A DNA stretch of 64,000 nucleotides from Chlorokybus atmophyticus (Eukaryota; Streptophyta; Chlorokybophyceae; Chlorokybales; Chlorokybaceae), in the NCBI GenBank assembly GCA_009103225.1, contig RHPI01000017.1:27543-91542 (forward strand), in the 5' to 3' direction. Each line of letters opens with the position of its first letter. The first letter of the stretch is position 1. The position numbers and the translations under genes are program-made. Positions 16,494-26,929 of the stretch are shown in pieces. The notes below the pieces were generated by a model. The model saw nothing but the letters and a program-made list of their open reading frames with translations. It did not search any database and was not told the DNA's origin.

Positions 16494-17362
16494 TGGCTTG
16501 CTGCCTACATAGCTTCCTCTACACTTAGTTATGCTGGGTGGGAGCTCTTCTCAGCTGCACACGGATGTCTACAACAGCCCACGAGGCTGGCCTCATTCCC
16601 CATTATGGCAATACGGTTGGAAGCGACCTGGAGGGGCACACGACCCTGCCAGGCCCGACAGCTGTCGTGCCAGCGGGCCACGAGGGGCCAACTTCCTCGT
16701 TCATGCCTACAGCCAGACATCGACCCCGCTGTCATGCTGTTCGTCAACATCCGCAAAGTCTCCTCGACCATGCCTATAGCGAGGCATCCGCGCCTGCCAT
16801 TAGCATGAGGACCGCGCGCCGTACGGCGTACGACTGCTACGGCGGTCGTGAGTCGTGGGTACCATTGTAGGTACCGTCATAGGTGGGTACCATCATAGCT
16901 GTTCCGTTCTGGCTCAGCTCGAACTGCATCGAGTTCCAACGGCTCTATCGCTTGAACTCACAACTAGCCGCTGCTCTAGGACTGCACAGTTGTAAGTAGA
17001 TGCGGCTGTTCTATAAGTAGCAGACTTAGCCCCATTGTTACCTAGCAAGACTCTGAGTATGAAGCAAGGACAGAGCAACGCCCCAACCTCTGCCATACAA
17101 GGACTACACGTGAGCTTGGTGTGTTTGTGATTGTTGTGTGTTGTGTATGGATGCGGAGCACATACATACACATTGCATTTGCCTCACACACTAGCTGCGC
17201 GTGCTTGCATTGTTGAGCATACACATGCATCAGTCAGGGTCTGCTATCACACCTGTTAGTAGCACCCATAGCTTTTACTCAACAGGGAACATACATTTAT
17301 ACATACATACACGTGCATCTTGCTATCGTGGGAAGGCCCTGTGAGCACAGCACCTTAGTAGG
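16494..17362 (+). repeat. 3' LTR of Gag-only element
   Basis: It begins with TG directly after a polypurine tract. It is made of about 170 bases (16,494-16,665) absent from the left LTR, followed by about 700 bases matching 13,238-13,930. Divergence between the two LTRs is low by eye, with a few scattered substitutions and short indels. Confidence 0.75.
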
Positions 17363-17533
17363 TGGCTTGTTGCCTACATAGCTTCCTCTACACTTAGTTA
17401 TGCTGGGTGGGAGCTCTTCTCAGCTGCACACGGATGTCTACAACAGCCCACGAGGCTGGTCTCATTCCCCATCATGGCAATACGGTTGGGAGCGACCAAA
17501 AGGGGCACACGACCCTGCCAGGCCCGACAACCA
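17363..17533 (+). repeat. Extra copy of the LTR 5' segment
   Basis: It repeats the first about 170 bases of the right LTR almost exactly (compare 16,494-16,662) and then stops. It directly abuts the LTR end, so it looks like the start of a second, truncated LTR from tandem insertion or unequal recombination. Confidence 0.7.
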
Positions 17534-18951
17534 TAGCATATTACATGTAGTACAATAATGCATCTGAGTCGTCGGCTGCCTACCAACGCAAAGCACGGCG
17601 TTCATTATCGACCAAGTTTTGCAGCCATTCTAGCCAAGCAAACTATGGTCGTGCTGTAAGAAGCAAGCGCCAACGCAAGCAAGCATTGGCGACATTAGCG
17701 ATTGGCGCAATCAATAGCAGTATATGCATAATCAGCAAGCAGACAACTGCAGCTCAATGACACATAACTCCATGTTTGTTTAACCAGAAACAGCTTTGAA
17801 ATGACAGCAAGTCGCATGCTTGCGAGTGATAGAAACCCTGTTTTCATTTCCACGCACATGCAGTTTAACTAACAGATGCCGCATTGACCACCCAACATGC
17901 ATGCCGGCCAGCAACATGCAACATGCTCGCAGCAGCCGAACTCAACTCAACTCCACAACCCATACAGCAATCAGCAGGATAGCAAGCATTGCAGCAGGCC
18001 GTTGCTCACCCCTGCCCCGAGGCCTGTGCAGGCGGTGAAAGCTGCGCAACCCTACCCACGTGGATTGCGCAGCTGATCAGAGTCGTGCGGCGTTGGAAGG
18101 TGTGTGTCCTTGCCCAGGCCGTTCACTCCACTCGACCGTACCACCACCACCACCACTACTACCACTACCACCACCACCACCACTACCGCCACCACCACAA
18201 CGACAACCCCGCCCGCCGCCGCTCGGGGATGTCATTTGCAAATTAACATTGCACGGAATTTGACTTTTACATTACTGACTTTTACATTAACACGGATGCA
18301 GCCAACAAAGGCTTTGTTAAACAATAGTGTGGCACACAACAGTGACAGTAGCGTCGGAATTAATCGTTTATCAGAGCCAATGAGATTCTGACTTGACATT
18401 TCTGTAGTTTGTTGCAGGCATACATTGGATTGGCGGCTGTTGTTGAGTTTCTCACCTATTAGAACCTGTAGCAAGATATTTAAGAGGCCCTTAACGAGCT
18501 GTGCTCGGCAGTTGCCGTCAATCTATCGTTAATAACAATGTGATCAAACCCTAGTAGGTGGTGTGTGGGTGCGCGTCGGCGAGTGTAGCCTCCCGCAGGC
18601 CAATACCAAGTACAGTCTACCCCTTTGTAGAGCATACCGTTTATCCTCCGCTATTTTATGCTCTTGGCGGGGTAATTCTCTTTACGTCCAAGCACATACT
18701 ACGCTTTTGGGTGTCAAGAGCACAAATATGCTTTAAGCGCGCTTTCATCACGCCCATCATGCCCATTGCGTCATGCGTATCACGCTACGCCCGTCGCGCC
18801 ATCACGTTCGTCACGCTAACTGTGCCTCACATCTCAACCATCACGCCCTATTCATCACGCGTGTTACGCGTTATGCCACACCCGTTACGCACTACTCCCC
18901 CGACTTTGTGATATCGCTCACTAAAACTTGCGAGAATTACTTGAAATAGAA
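17534..18951. other. Intergenic region with repeats
   Basis: The left part (17,555-18,110) is the right-hand partner of the dispersed repeat at 12,240-13,080. A CAC trinucleotide repeat lies near 18,138-18,200. At 18,745-18,890 there are many short CACGC words. No gene can be supported. Confidence 0.5.
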
Positions 18952-21450
18952 ATATGCCCATCAATGGCTGCTTGTACCCGCGGAGCAGACCGCAGCTCAT
19001 CATGCCATACGGCTTCAGCTTGACAACACATCATGGCGGTAGCAAGCTTGAGCCTGATGGCTATGCTAGAGCAGAGAAATATGTGTGCCATGTAGTTGAT
19101 TGTCCAGTGACTTTTCTGGTTCGGTAAACTGGTGATGGGTCAGCATCGGTAGAGTAATTCTCACAACATAATCACAGCAGTCAGCAGCACAAGCTGCGTT
19201 TGCACCCATTGACAGTTGCTATGATCAGCAAGTGGGCTCGGGAAGGCAAAAGCGTGTGGCAATCGTACAAGGCATGCATGGGCATATGCGCAAAGTCTAG
19301 GGCACACTGATCGCAGCAACGCGCGGTGGTTCTGCAGCGAGTATCAGGTATGTGCGTAAGTCGCAATTGAGATGTGTGCTTGCGTGACTGCTGATTGACT
19401 CTTGCTGGTGCTGGTGCTCGTTGTGAAGGTGCAATGGATATATCAGACTTTGAACAAGTGTAAGCGACTGCACGCGGACGATGCTCGGTCTGTTTTTGAG
19501 TGGGTGCAGCTGCATCGCGATGTTGCGAAGTTGAATCAGCCACAAACAACCACAAGTAAAAGCGTTGTCCTCGTTTGTCAATCACCGGAGCAGCAACGCA
19601 TGACGGCTGCATTTGGCAACCATGTGCTGAGCATTGATGCAACTTTTGGCACCAGCCAATACGGGTTTGCATTGTACGCTATCATAGCAATTCAGGTAAG
19701 CAACCAACCAGCCAAAGTTGATGCTGAATGCTGACACCAATCAACTGATGCACTTCCATATTAGGAAGACGAGGCTGGTTATCCCATTGCGCACGTGTTC
19801 ACATCTGATCGGAGCGCTACATTGCTACACCAAGGGCTACTAGCCTTCAAGAAAGCATCCGGTGCTGCAACCGAAGGGGTGGATGATGGATAAGGTAATG
19901 GTTGTTGCCATCAAGCTGATTACCAATCATGCTAAGCCGCTTGGCTTCTCATGCGTGCTATCCGCATCACTTCTCATGCATTGCTAGGATGCGGCCACGA
20001 TCAAAGCCTTACGTGATCTATACGAGCAAGGGGTGTTGCTGGGCCAGATGTGCTGCGGCTTGTTGGTGGCATCAGAAAGAGCCATTAATGAATGGCTCAT
20101 CGCTCATTGCGTGTCGGATGCTCTTACCCGAGAAGGTGTATAGCACAGCTTGCATGCACACCAGCATACGTATGCATTGGTCACCCTCATGATGGTCATG
20201 CAGTGTGTGCAAGCCTTGCTGATGTGGTTGTGTGTGTACATAACAGGCTTTACAACATCACACGCGTCCACAAGGCAGGCAAAACGCAGCTATCAAGAAG
20301 ACCAGGATCTCTTACGTAGCAATGTGCGCGCTTGGATTAATAGAATGCGCTTCTGCTGAACCATTGAGGCGTATGATGTCAAGGACGCGTTCTTGAATGC
20401 ATATGCTGCACTAGCCTTCACAGAGCTACGCAGCTATTTTTTGGGCTGCTGGTCTGCATGCAAGGAGATGTGGGTAAATGGCTTCGTGCCGGACTCCCAC
20501 CGTCAAGTTTGCAGTGTGCGATGTGATAACTACAGCAAAAGTCACTTTCGGCAACTCAAGCACTCCGGCATCTTCTTCATTGGGCGCTTGCCAAAGCGCC
20601 TTTATGTTGCCGTTGAAACCTTGATGGACGGGAACGGGATTCTTGCTGAACGGCGTCGAGACCGCGAGGCAAGACGTAATGGCTACAAGGGGCGGATTGT
20701 CGCAGCAGCTCGGCGCACTCATGAAGAAGCTCTGATGCTAGTCCACAAGCTTGGTGAAGGACAAGGGCGCCTTCAAGTCATTGACCTTGATGCTGGATTT
20801 TTTCTTCTTCACCTCTACAAAGAAGACATGCTACTATGAATCAGCATGCATTCATGCACATGTGCTGCGTTTGAAATGGAGAACGTGGGTCGGGAAGGAC
20901 CGTTGCTGCTGTGCAAGCATGTGAGAGCTGCGGCCATGATAACCTTTGACTATGCTGATTGGGGCATTAAGTCTTTCACGGACATCAGCTACTTTGCTGT
21001 TCTGACAGCTACTCTACCTTCAATGGCTACGGAGAGCGTGCAGTATGAGCAAGTTGACCCAGCTACAGTGACTTTCCAACCCAACTTACATCCGGAAGAC
21101 ACAAGCAACTTTCGGCACGTGTGCGGCGCCATCAACAATATGGGGGTGTATCTGAATGGGTGCATTGCGAAAGCCACCTTGGGCAGCTCCACGCCAGCAA
21201 AGTTGCAGCTAGCGCATCAGATCCTACATCACTACGCTTTGCAAAGCGTAGTGATGCGCAGGTAATTCCAGGCTTCCAATGGCAGGCCATAATGGCACAT
21301 GCCGGGCAACGCGTGTACAAGCAAAATGCGTTTGCGCATCGCGACAGGCGCAAGGGAAAGAGACGGAGAGGCCAGTCACCTGAAGTAGATGTTGTATTGG
21401 GGAAGGGCAGCAAAAGAAGTAACAAAAATGTGCGAACCATGCCTGCATAC
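18952..21450 (+). pseudogene. Decayed MULE-type transposase gene with SWIM finger
   Basis: Pieces of a Mutator-like transposase appear in order on the plus strand. They are an N-terminal zinc-finger-like part (YVCHVVDCPVTF, about 19,080), the DDE start VLSIDATFGTSQYGF (about 19,630-19,695), a GT-AG intron 19,696-19,764, EDEAGYPIAHVFTSD, then WMMDK with a second intron, DAATIKALRDLYEQG, and a region around CWSACKEMW that may hold the last acidic residue. A SWIM zinc finger follows (CTC...CKH, about 20,850-20,930). A basic tail (RRKGKRRRG) lies near 21,340. The frame is broken: a 1-nt shift sits before WMMDK, stops lie near 20,358 and 20,838, and a new palindrome at 21,227-21,256 throws the C-terminus out of frame. 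Terminal inverted repeats were not found. In the family this protein cuts and moves DNA in the nucleus; this copy should be dead. Confidence 0.7.
21227..21256. repeat. Perfect 30-bp palindrome inside transposase relic
   Basis: Bases 21,227-21,241 are the exact reverse complement of 21,242-21,256, with no loop. It interrupts the reading frame of the transposase: coding resumes in another frame right after it. Confidence 0.9.
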
Positions 21451-22290
21451 TGAACATGCTATGACAACACGCAGCTGGTTGCCTATGTAAACTGCCACAT
21501 GTCACAGACCATAGCAAGTCAGTACTTCATGTCAACCATGGCACAGCACTTTGTGCATGTGCATGTGCACATTGTGCACGTCAATGCAGCAGCATATGTG
21601 CACACCTGCAACCCCACGCGCATGCGCACACGCGATTTGGACGCATTGTTTAAACAAGAGGAAAAGGTTGTTCACCAGCACGCACTGTTCACTACTGATT
21701 GCTTAGCACCAAGGTCTGGTTGCAGCAATCACTCGCTGCATGTGTACAGCATCACTAACACTATGTCACCGTTACGCGACAACGGCTGCTACAACAAGCT
21801 TGACAAAGCGCTTCAGCTAGAACCTCTTGCGCCACCGCCATTGTTGCTGTCTTTGAGGCTGAGGGCGTGCCCTTGAGGATGACCACAGTTCCTGCTGCGG
21901 TCCACAAACCACAAATCACTACATTGACACAACAAGACCCTGCCCACAGCTTGGGTGCAAGTCCCTGAAACTGACAGGCCTGGGGACAACACAATACAGC
22001 ACAACACACACACATGCATGCCCAGCCTCAGCAATTGTCTCACCAACAGCATCGTCGGCGTGGAAGTGGAAAAGAAGATGATGCACCACATGCCGGCAGG
22101 AGGAGCAGCAAGCACACAGTCATGGTCTTGGCGCAGGGCGAGCGGCCATGGCGGCAACAGCTGCTGCGTGGCCAAAGAAACCTGAACAAGGCTGCAAATG
22201 TGTCGGTTGCACCGTCATGTTGAGTTTTGTGTCTTATAGCACAAGGTTGCAAGTGACAAACATGCAACAAGGAAAGGATACAGCACGCGC

Positions 22291-22299
22291 ACGAGAGAG

Positions 22300-22345
<46 letters not shown>
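22291..22345. repeat. (GA)n microsatellite at gap edge
   Basis: Pure GA dinucleotide repeat that continues into the N gap, so its true length is unknown. Confidence 0.9.
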
Positions 22346-22811
22346 NNNNNNNNNNNNNNNNNNNNNNNNNNNNNNNNNNNNNNNNNNNNNNNNNNNNNNN
22401 NNNNNNNNNNNNNNNNNNNNNNNNNNNNNNNNNNNNNNNNNNNNNNNNNNNNNNNNNNNNNNNNNNNNNNNNNNNNNNNNNNNNNNNNNNNNNNNNNNNN
22501 NNNNNNNNNNNNNNNNNNNNNNNNNNNNNNNNNNNNNNNNNNNNNNNNNNNNNNNNNNNNNNNNNNNNNNNNNNNNNNNNNNNNNNNNNNNNNNNNNNNN
22601 NNNNNNNNNNNNNNNNNNNNNNNNNNNNNNNNNNNNNNNNNNNNNNNNNNNNNNNNNNNNNNNNNNNNNNNNNNNNNNNNNNNNNNNNNNNNNNNNNNNN
22701 NNNNNNNNNNNNNNNNNNNNNNNNNNNNNNNNNNNNNNNNNNNNNNNNNNNNNNNNNNNNNNNNNNNNNNNNNNNNNNNNNNNNNNNNNNNNNNNNNNNN
22801 NNNNNNNNNNN
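22346..22811. other. Assembly gap (466 N)
   Basis: A run of N between a GA microsatellite and a G run. Confidence 0.95.
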
Positions 22812-23115
22812 GGGGGGGGCTAGCACATATGCAAACACACGTCAACATACCTCAGCAGGCCGCGACACACACCACCGCTGTTTGTGGTGGCAGTGCTGTC
22901 TCGACCTGCACAACTACCGCAAGGACGTTAAGCGGCGCCCGAGCACCTGAGAGCAGCAAGCTGAGAAGAGCGGCCATGAGAATGGCTGGCATGGTGCAGC
23001 AGCAAAAAAACGGCAGAGCAGACAGGTCACCTCTTCATTACCTCGCTTGTCACCCTGATGCCGCCCCAGCTTCCTTTACCTCTGGCTTCTGCGCCCGCTC
23101 CCTCGCCCCGCCGAG

Positions 23116-24349
23116 GTGGGGTGGTGGTTATTTTCCTTCGTCCGTCAGGGGGGAGCCACCGAGCAGCAGGCCATCAGGGAGGGGCGGGGGAGGGGCGGCT
23201 CAAACAGGCAGAGGCAGCATCATGCGCTTGAGAAGGCGTACAGGCTTGGGGTTTGGGGGGGCAAGCAGGGGGGCTACACACCCATCAGTTCAGGGGACAA
23301 GTTTGCTGAGACCACTTCCTCGTCCTCTCCTGCCTCCACTTCGACCTCGTCGTCGTTGCCATTGGACGCACAGCGAGACTCCCCTGCTTCAAGCAACAGC
23401 AGCCGGAGCCTTGTCCAGTGTCAGCGGCCGGCCGAGCCCTTAGCATCCCTTGACGAAGAGCTGAACCCGCCTGTCATTTATGGCAACGGCCCAGGTACGT
23501 GGTTGACATTATGCACAACCGGCTCAAAAAAGAAACCAGTTGACACACACATATTCGTGCACCTGATTACACTTTGCGCTGCATAAGAACTTGTTCGATT
23601 GTTTACGCCAAGTGTGGTAAGTCATAGATGTCACATGCAGATGAGTATGACATTTGGTATCAGCTGTACTACCTTGTGGATCAGCGCCCGGTGACGCAGC
23701 TGCGGCGTGTTACTGTGCGTTTTGACGACAAATGCGACTCCTGAAACACAACTCGTTTGGCGGCTACAGCCAAATTGCAGGATGACAGCAACTACTCGAC
23801 ACGTAAGTTGTGTTGTCCTGTGTTACACATCGCACCACAATGTAGGGATCATATGCTTGCTGATCATGTGTAGCACATATGTGTGTGCGCGTGAGGATGT
23901 GCCTATTGCTGTTGCGCACTACGTAGAGGTGCTCCAGCACACATGGACACTGTGCAATGGAGTAATGCATAAGAGGGACGGCTTTCCGATCTTTGACATG
24001 TGAGTGCAGCTGTGCAATAGTAATACTTTGCATTGATGAAAGGTCTATGTAAGCTGAGTAGTTGGACCCGTGTGTGCAGATGGTTTCACAAGGGCACTTC
24101 AGGTATAAGTACACGTGGGTGTCCAAGCTGCCGTTCCCTGTGAGCACCCCTGCCAGTCCATTGGAAGTATTCGTTGATCCTCCCACAGGTTTGTTTCTTT
24201 CGTAAGGATCGCACTTGTGCTGAGCTGCGCACATGCACATGCATCAACCCATCTATGCGTCCACCCATGCTATGGTGTCAGGCTTTTGTTTGTTCTGAAC
24301 ACACACAGTGCTGGGGTTGAGGTACTGTGTGCTAGTTGAAATGTGCTGA
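23116..24349 (+). CDS. Unrecognised small multi-exon protein
   Basis: Exons on the plus strand that join in phase are a 5' exon ending at 23,494 (Ser-rich, ending NPPVIYGNGP), then 23,641-23,714 (DEYDIWYQLYYLVDQRP), 23,781-23,802 (DDSNYST), about 23,833-23,999 (VAHYVEVLQHTWTLCNG, HKRDGFPIFD), 24,103-24,188 (YKYTWVSKLPFPVS) and 24,309-24,349 (LRYCVLVEMC, TGA). Introns are short (66-150 nt) with GT-AG ends. The true start lies upstream and was not found. The exon beginning at 23,833 is the least certain, because its first third looks intron-like. The Trp/Tyr-rich body looks like a folded domain, but I cannot assign a family. The apparent in-frame TGA near 23,735 is removed by the intron 23,715-23,780. 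Confidence 0.45.
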
Positions 24350-26460
24350 ACGGCGCGCACGCGCACTCATGCATTAAGCCATCCATGCGTGCACCATCCA
24401 CATGGTTTTAGCCAGGCTTGCTCTTTACAGATTCACAGTGCTCCCGTCACAGGCTGGCAACCTCACATGCCGTGGCCCCCTCGAGCTCTTAAACGCCCCA
24501 AGCCTTGGTGGCTGCGCAAACTCGACGCACTTATATGGGATGGGACGGATGAGTGCGAGGAGCCGTTTGCCAAAAATCAGCGGCAAGGGTTGCCTTGATT
24601 CCTGTTCTCGCTGTATTGCACTCCGGAGGGCCGCAACTCCAATGATGCTGAGCTCCAAGAGTATCATCCTAATGTGGTTAAGCCATAGGGATATAAATTA
24701 ATATGCGCGCAAACTCCCCTTGCCACGGCCTTCGTAGAGTCCTTGTGACTCTAGACGCAGTGTACAAATGTATAGTCAGACTGTACACATCAGCAAGATG
24801 CCTTGTCTTGTACTGTTGTTGATTGTGTACAAAGATCTTTGGATCACTAAGTGTTTAAAGACCTTGAGGGGCATTACGACGGGCTGGTTGCGTTTGTTCT
24901 GCGTGTTGGTTGCTCTGCAAGGAATCTACAGATGTGCACACAACGCATGCAGCAACAATACAAATTAGTTTCAAAGCATGCAACAGATCCAAAAATATTT
25001 TTACATACAAGACGTACAGGCATTTGGCATCGCGCCAATGCCGACACAACAGAGCATGCAAGTGCTTACTGTGGTTGTGCCATATCACGTGCACGCAAGC
25101 AGGCAAGTATCCACCAAACATCCACACAAGCACATGCATAGGCAGAGACATTGTGGTGACACTCCCAATGCACTACTCGAAACAAATCAGAGACTACAAC
25201 AACTACTATGAACCACACCACTTGCAGGATGGGTGCTATGAGTTTGCTTGTGCATGACGAAGCTGTTGAAAACCACCAATGCACGCCGTACTCACTCATA
25301 CCCATCCTGTACACAACAGTACACAACAAAGCACGCACTTGAGCAAACGGCACAATGCTTGCTTAAATGCATTTAGCAACTGCTACTCTATGCTGCTTAT
25401 GCTATTGTTATACGTGCTAGAGAAAGTTGCACGACATCAAGTCTGGTACGCACCACATGAAAGTGCTCTTGCCTTGACGGCAGTCTATCAAGTTATTGTC
25501 ATAACACAGCAAATGTGCTGTGGTTTGGCTAACTTCTACATACCCTTGTTCCATGCGCAAACAAATGCCTTATGGGCCTATAAAATATGTTACAACTACC
25601 AACAACTTAGTAGAGCTTTCAACCATTCATGGGCACTCGCGGCAAGGTTGGGGAACCTACGCTGCTTCTAGCAGCATGTAAGCCTATAATTGCTTGTTGC
25701 TTGAGTTTAGAAATAGCAGCTCCAGCCAGCGCCTTGCCGGCAGCTCCAAGCCCCGTGCAGGAGCAAGCTTCAAACCCACAATGGTGGTGAGATATCGAAA
25801 GGCGCAACATCTCCACCTTTAGTGTGTTGCAATTGCACAGCAGCGGATGCAAAGATGATGGCATACATAGTGAGCGGGCGAACGTTCAACATGTGTTAGT
25901 GCGCAAAGGAGGGGGCAGTGAGCGTCACACGCAGCAGCATGTCCGTCTCTGCAATGCACACAGCTTGATACCAGCAACTACTCAATTGTACGGTACCGTT
26001 CACAGCTGGAAGCGAAGCAGAGAAGCGTAGGCCCTTGAACATGATGAAGTGAAGATAAAGCGGCTGCAAATTCTGATGTGAGCACACCTCACCTCTCGGG
26101 CATGCACCGCACTCTCAGCACCAACACATTCAGTCAGCGATTATACACACCGTACGCACACTGCAAAGCAACGGGGTTAATGCTATTGCATGCACGGTCT
26201 GGAGCAAAACACACGTTTATACAAGTGTACAACGACACAACGAGTGCCGCCACATTACTCAAACATGAAAGACTTGCGTTACCAACTGTTGGAAAAGCGG
26301 CTAGGGTTTGTATGCTACTGAACAGCAGCATAGTCTATGCACTAGCGACAACAGCCGCCATAGCTTCTTCGTATGTCCACCGTTGATCTACATGCAAAGG
26401 TGCCTCAGTTGTTGATTGTGCCTGCAGCTACTTCAGAGGTCTGCAGCCGGTTCTTCTTGT
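24350..26460. other. Intergenic region, nothing certain
   Basis: A frame at about 24,440-24,598 (PKPWWLRKLDALIWDG) is protein-like and could be a relic exon, but nothing supports it further. The rest (24,700-26,460) is AT-richer, full of stops and without recognised domains or repeats. Confidence 0.4.
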
Positions 26461-26527
26461 TGAGAAGCAAGCATGCAAGTGAAGAGGGCAAGCAATGACA
26501 CACAAGAGAAGGCAACACACTTCATGC
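26461..26527 (-). repeat. Fragment of the copia LTR
   Basis: About 66 bases match the PBS-proximal end of the LTR at 31,311-31,374 with one or two differences. The neighbouring sequence does not match and no primer-binding site follows, so this is an isolated LTR fragment. Confidence 0.75.
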
Positions 26528-26925
26528 ACTCAAGACATCCATGGCCCGAGAGAGAAGAACAGGAGACTCTGACCAACATTGAGAAGCTGGAGACTGCTGC
26601 TACCCCTGCTATTGAAACACAAGTCAGCATGGAGACAGGTGTCACAGGCAGGAGCCAATTGTGGCGCCTCTACCATGCCTATGGCTTCAGCCCACTCAAG
26701 GACGTGGTGTACGCCACACACAGGTGGTGTACGCCACACACAGGAATAGCCATTGTATGTCCTATGTATGCTGCTGTGGCTATTTATTACTCAGGAATCC
26801 TAACCCTAACCCTAACCCTACCCTAACTTGTGCGCAGCTGACTTCTGCGCAGTAAGACTCCGAAGAAGCACAGCTGTCCGCAGTGCTTCGGCGGCGGCGG
26901 TGGCGGCGGCGGAGGTGGCGGGAGT
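26528..26925. other. Intergenic region with short repeats
   Basis: It holds a 20-bp direct repeat near 26,703-26,742 (GTGGTGTACGCCACACACAG twice), the interstitial telomere-like repeat at 26,796-26,827, and a GGC repeat at 26,888-26,925. No gene can be supported. Confidence 0.5.
26796..26827. repeat. Interstitial telomere-like CCCTAA repeat
   Basis: About four and a half units of CCCTAA, the last with one lost base. This corresponds to a TTAGGG-type telomere unit. Confidence 0.8.
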
Positions 26926-26929
26926 GAAA

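Larger units (their letters stand above)
21451..23115. other. Intergenic region with GA tract and gap
   Basis: A (GA)n microsatellite at 22,291-22,345 runs into 466 N (22,346-22,811), which ends on a run of eight G. No gene was recognised on either strand. The 5' part of the gene at 23,116-24,349 may begin in the last 200 bases. Confidence 0.5.

Noticed and set aside
23715-23780. In-frame TGA in the gene at 23,116-24,349, as a sign of selenocysteine or readthrough
   Set aside because: A 66-nt GT-AG intron with compatible phase removes the TGA and joins RRVT to DDSNYST.
24389-24698. Possible gene with KPWWLRKLDALIWDG
   Set aside because: Only one short open stretch, no splice partners or domain, and the downstream continuation needs readthrough of a TGA.
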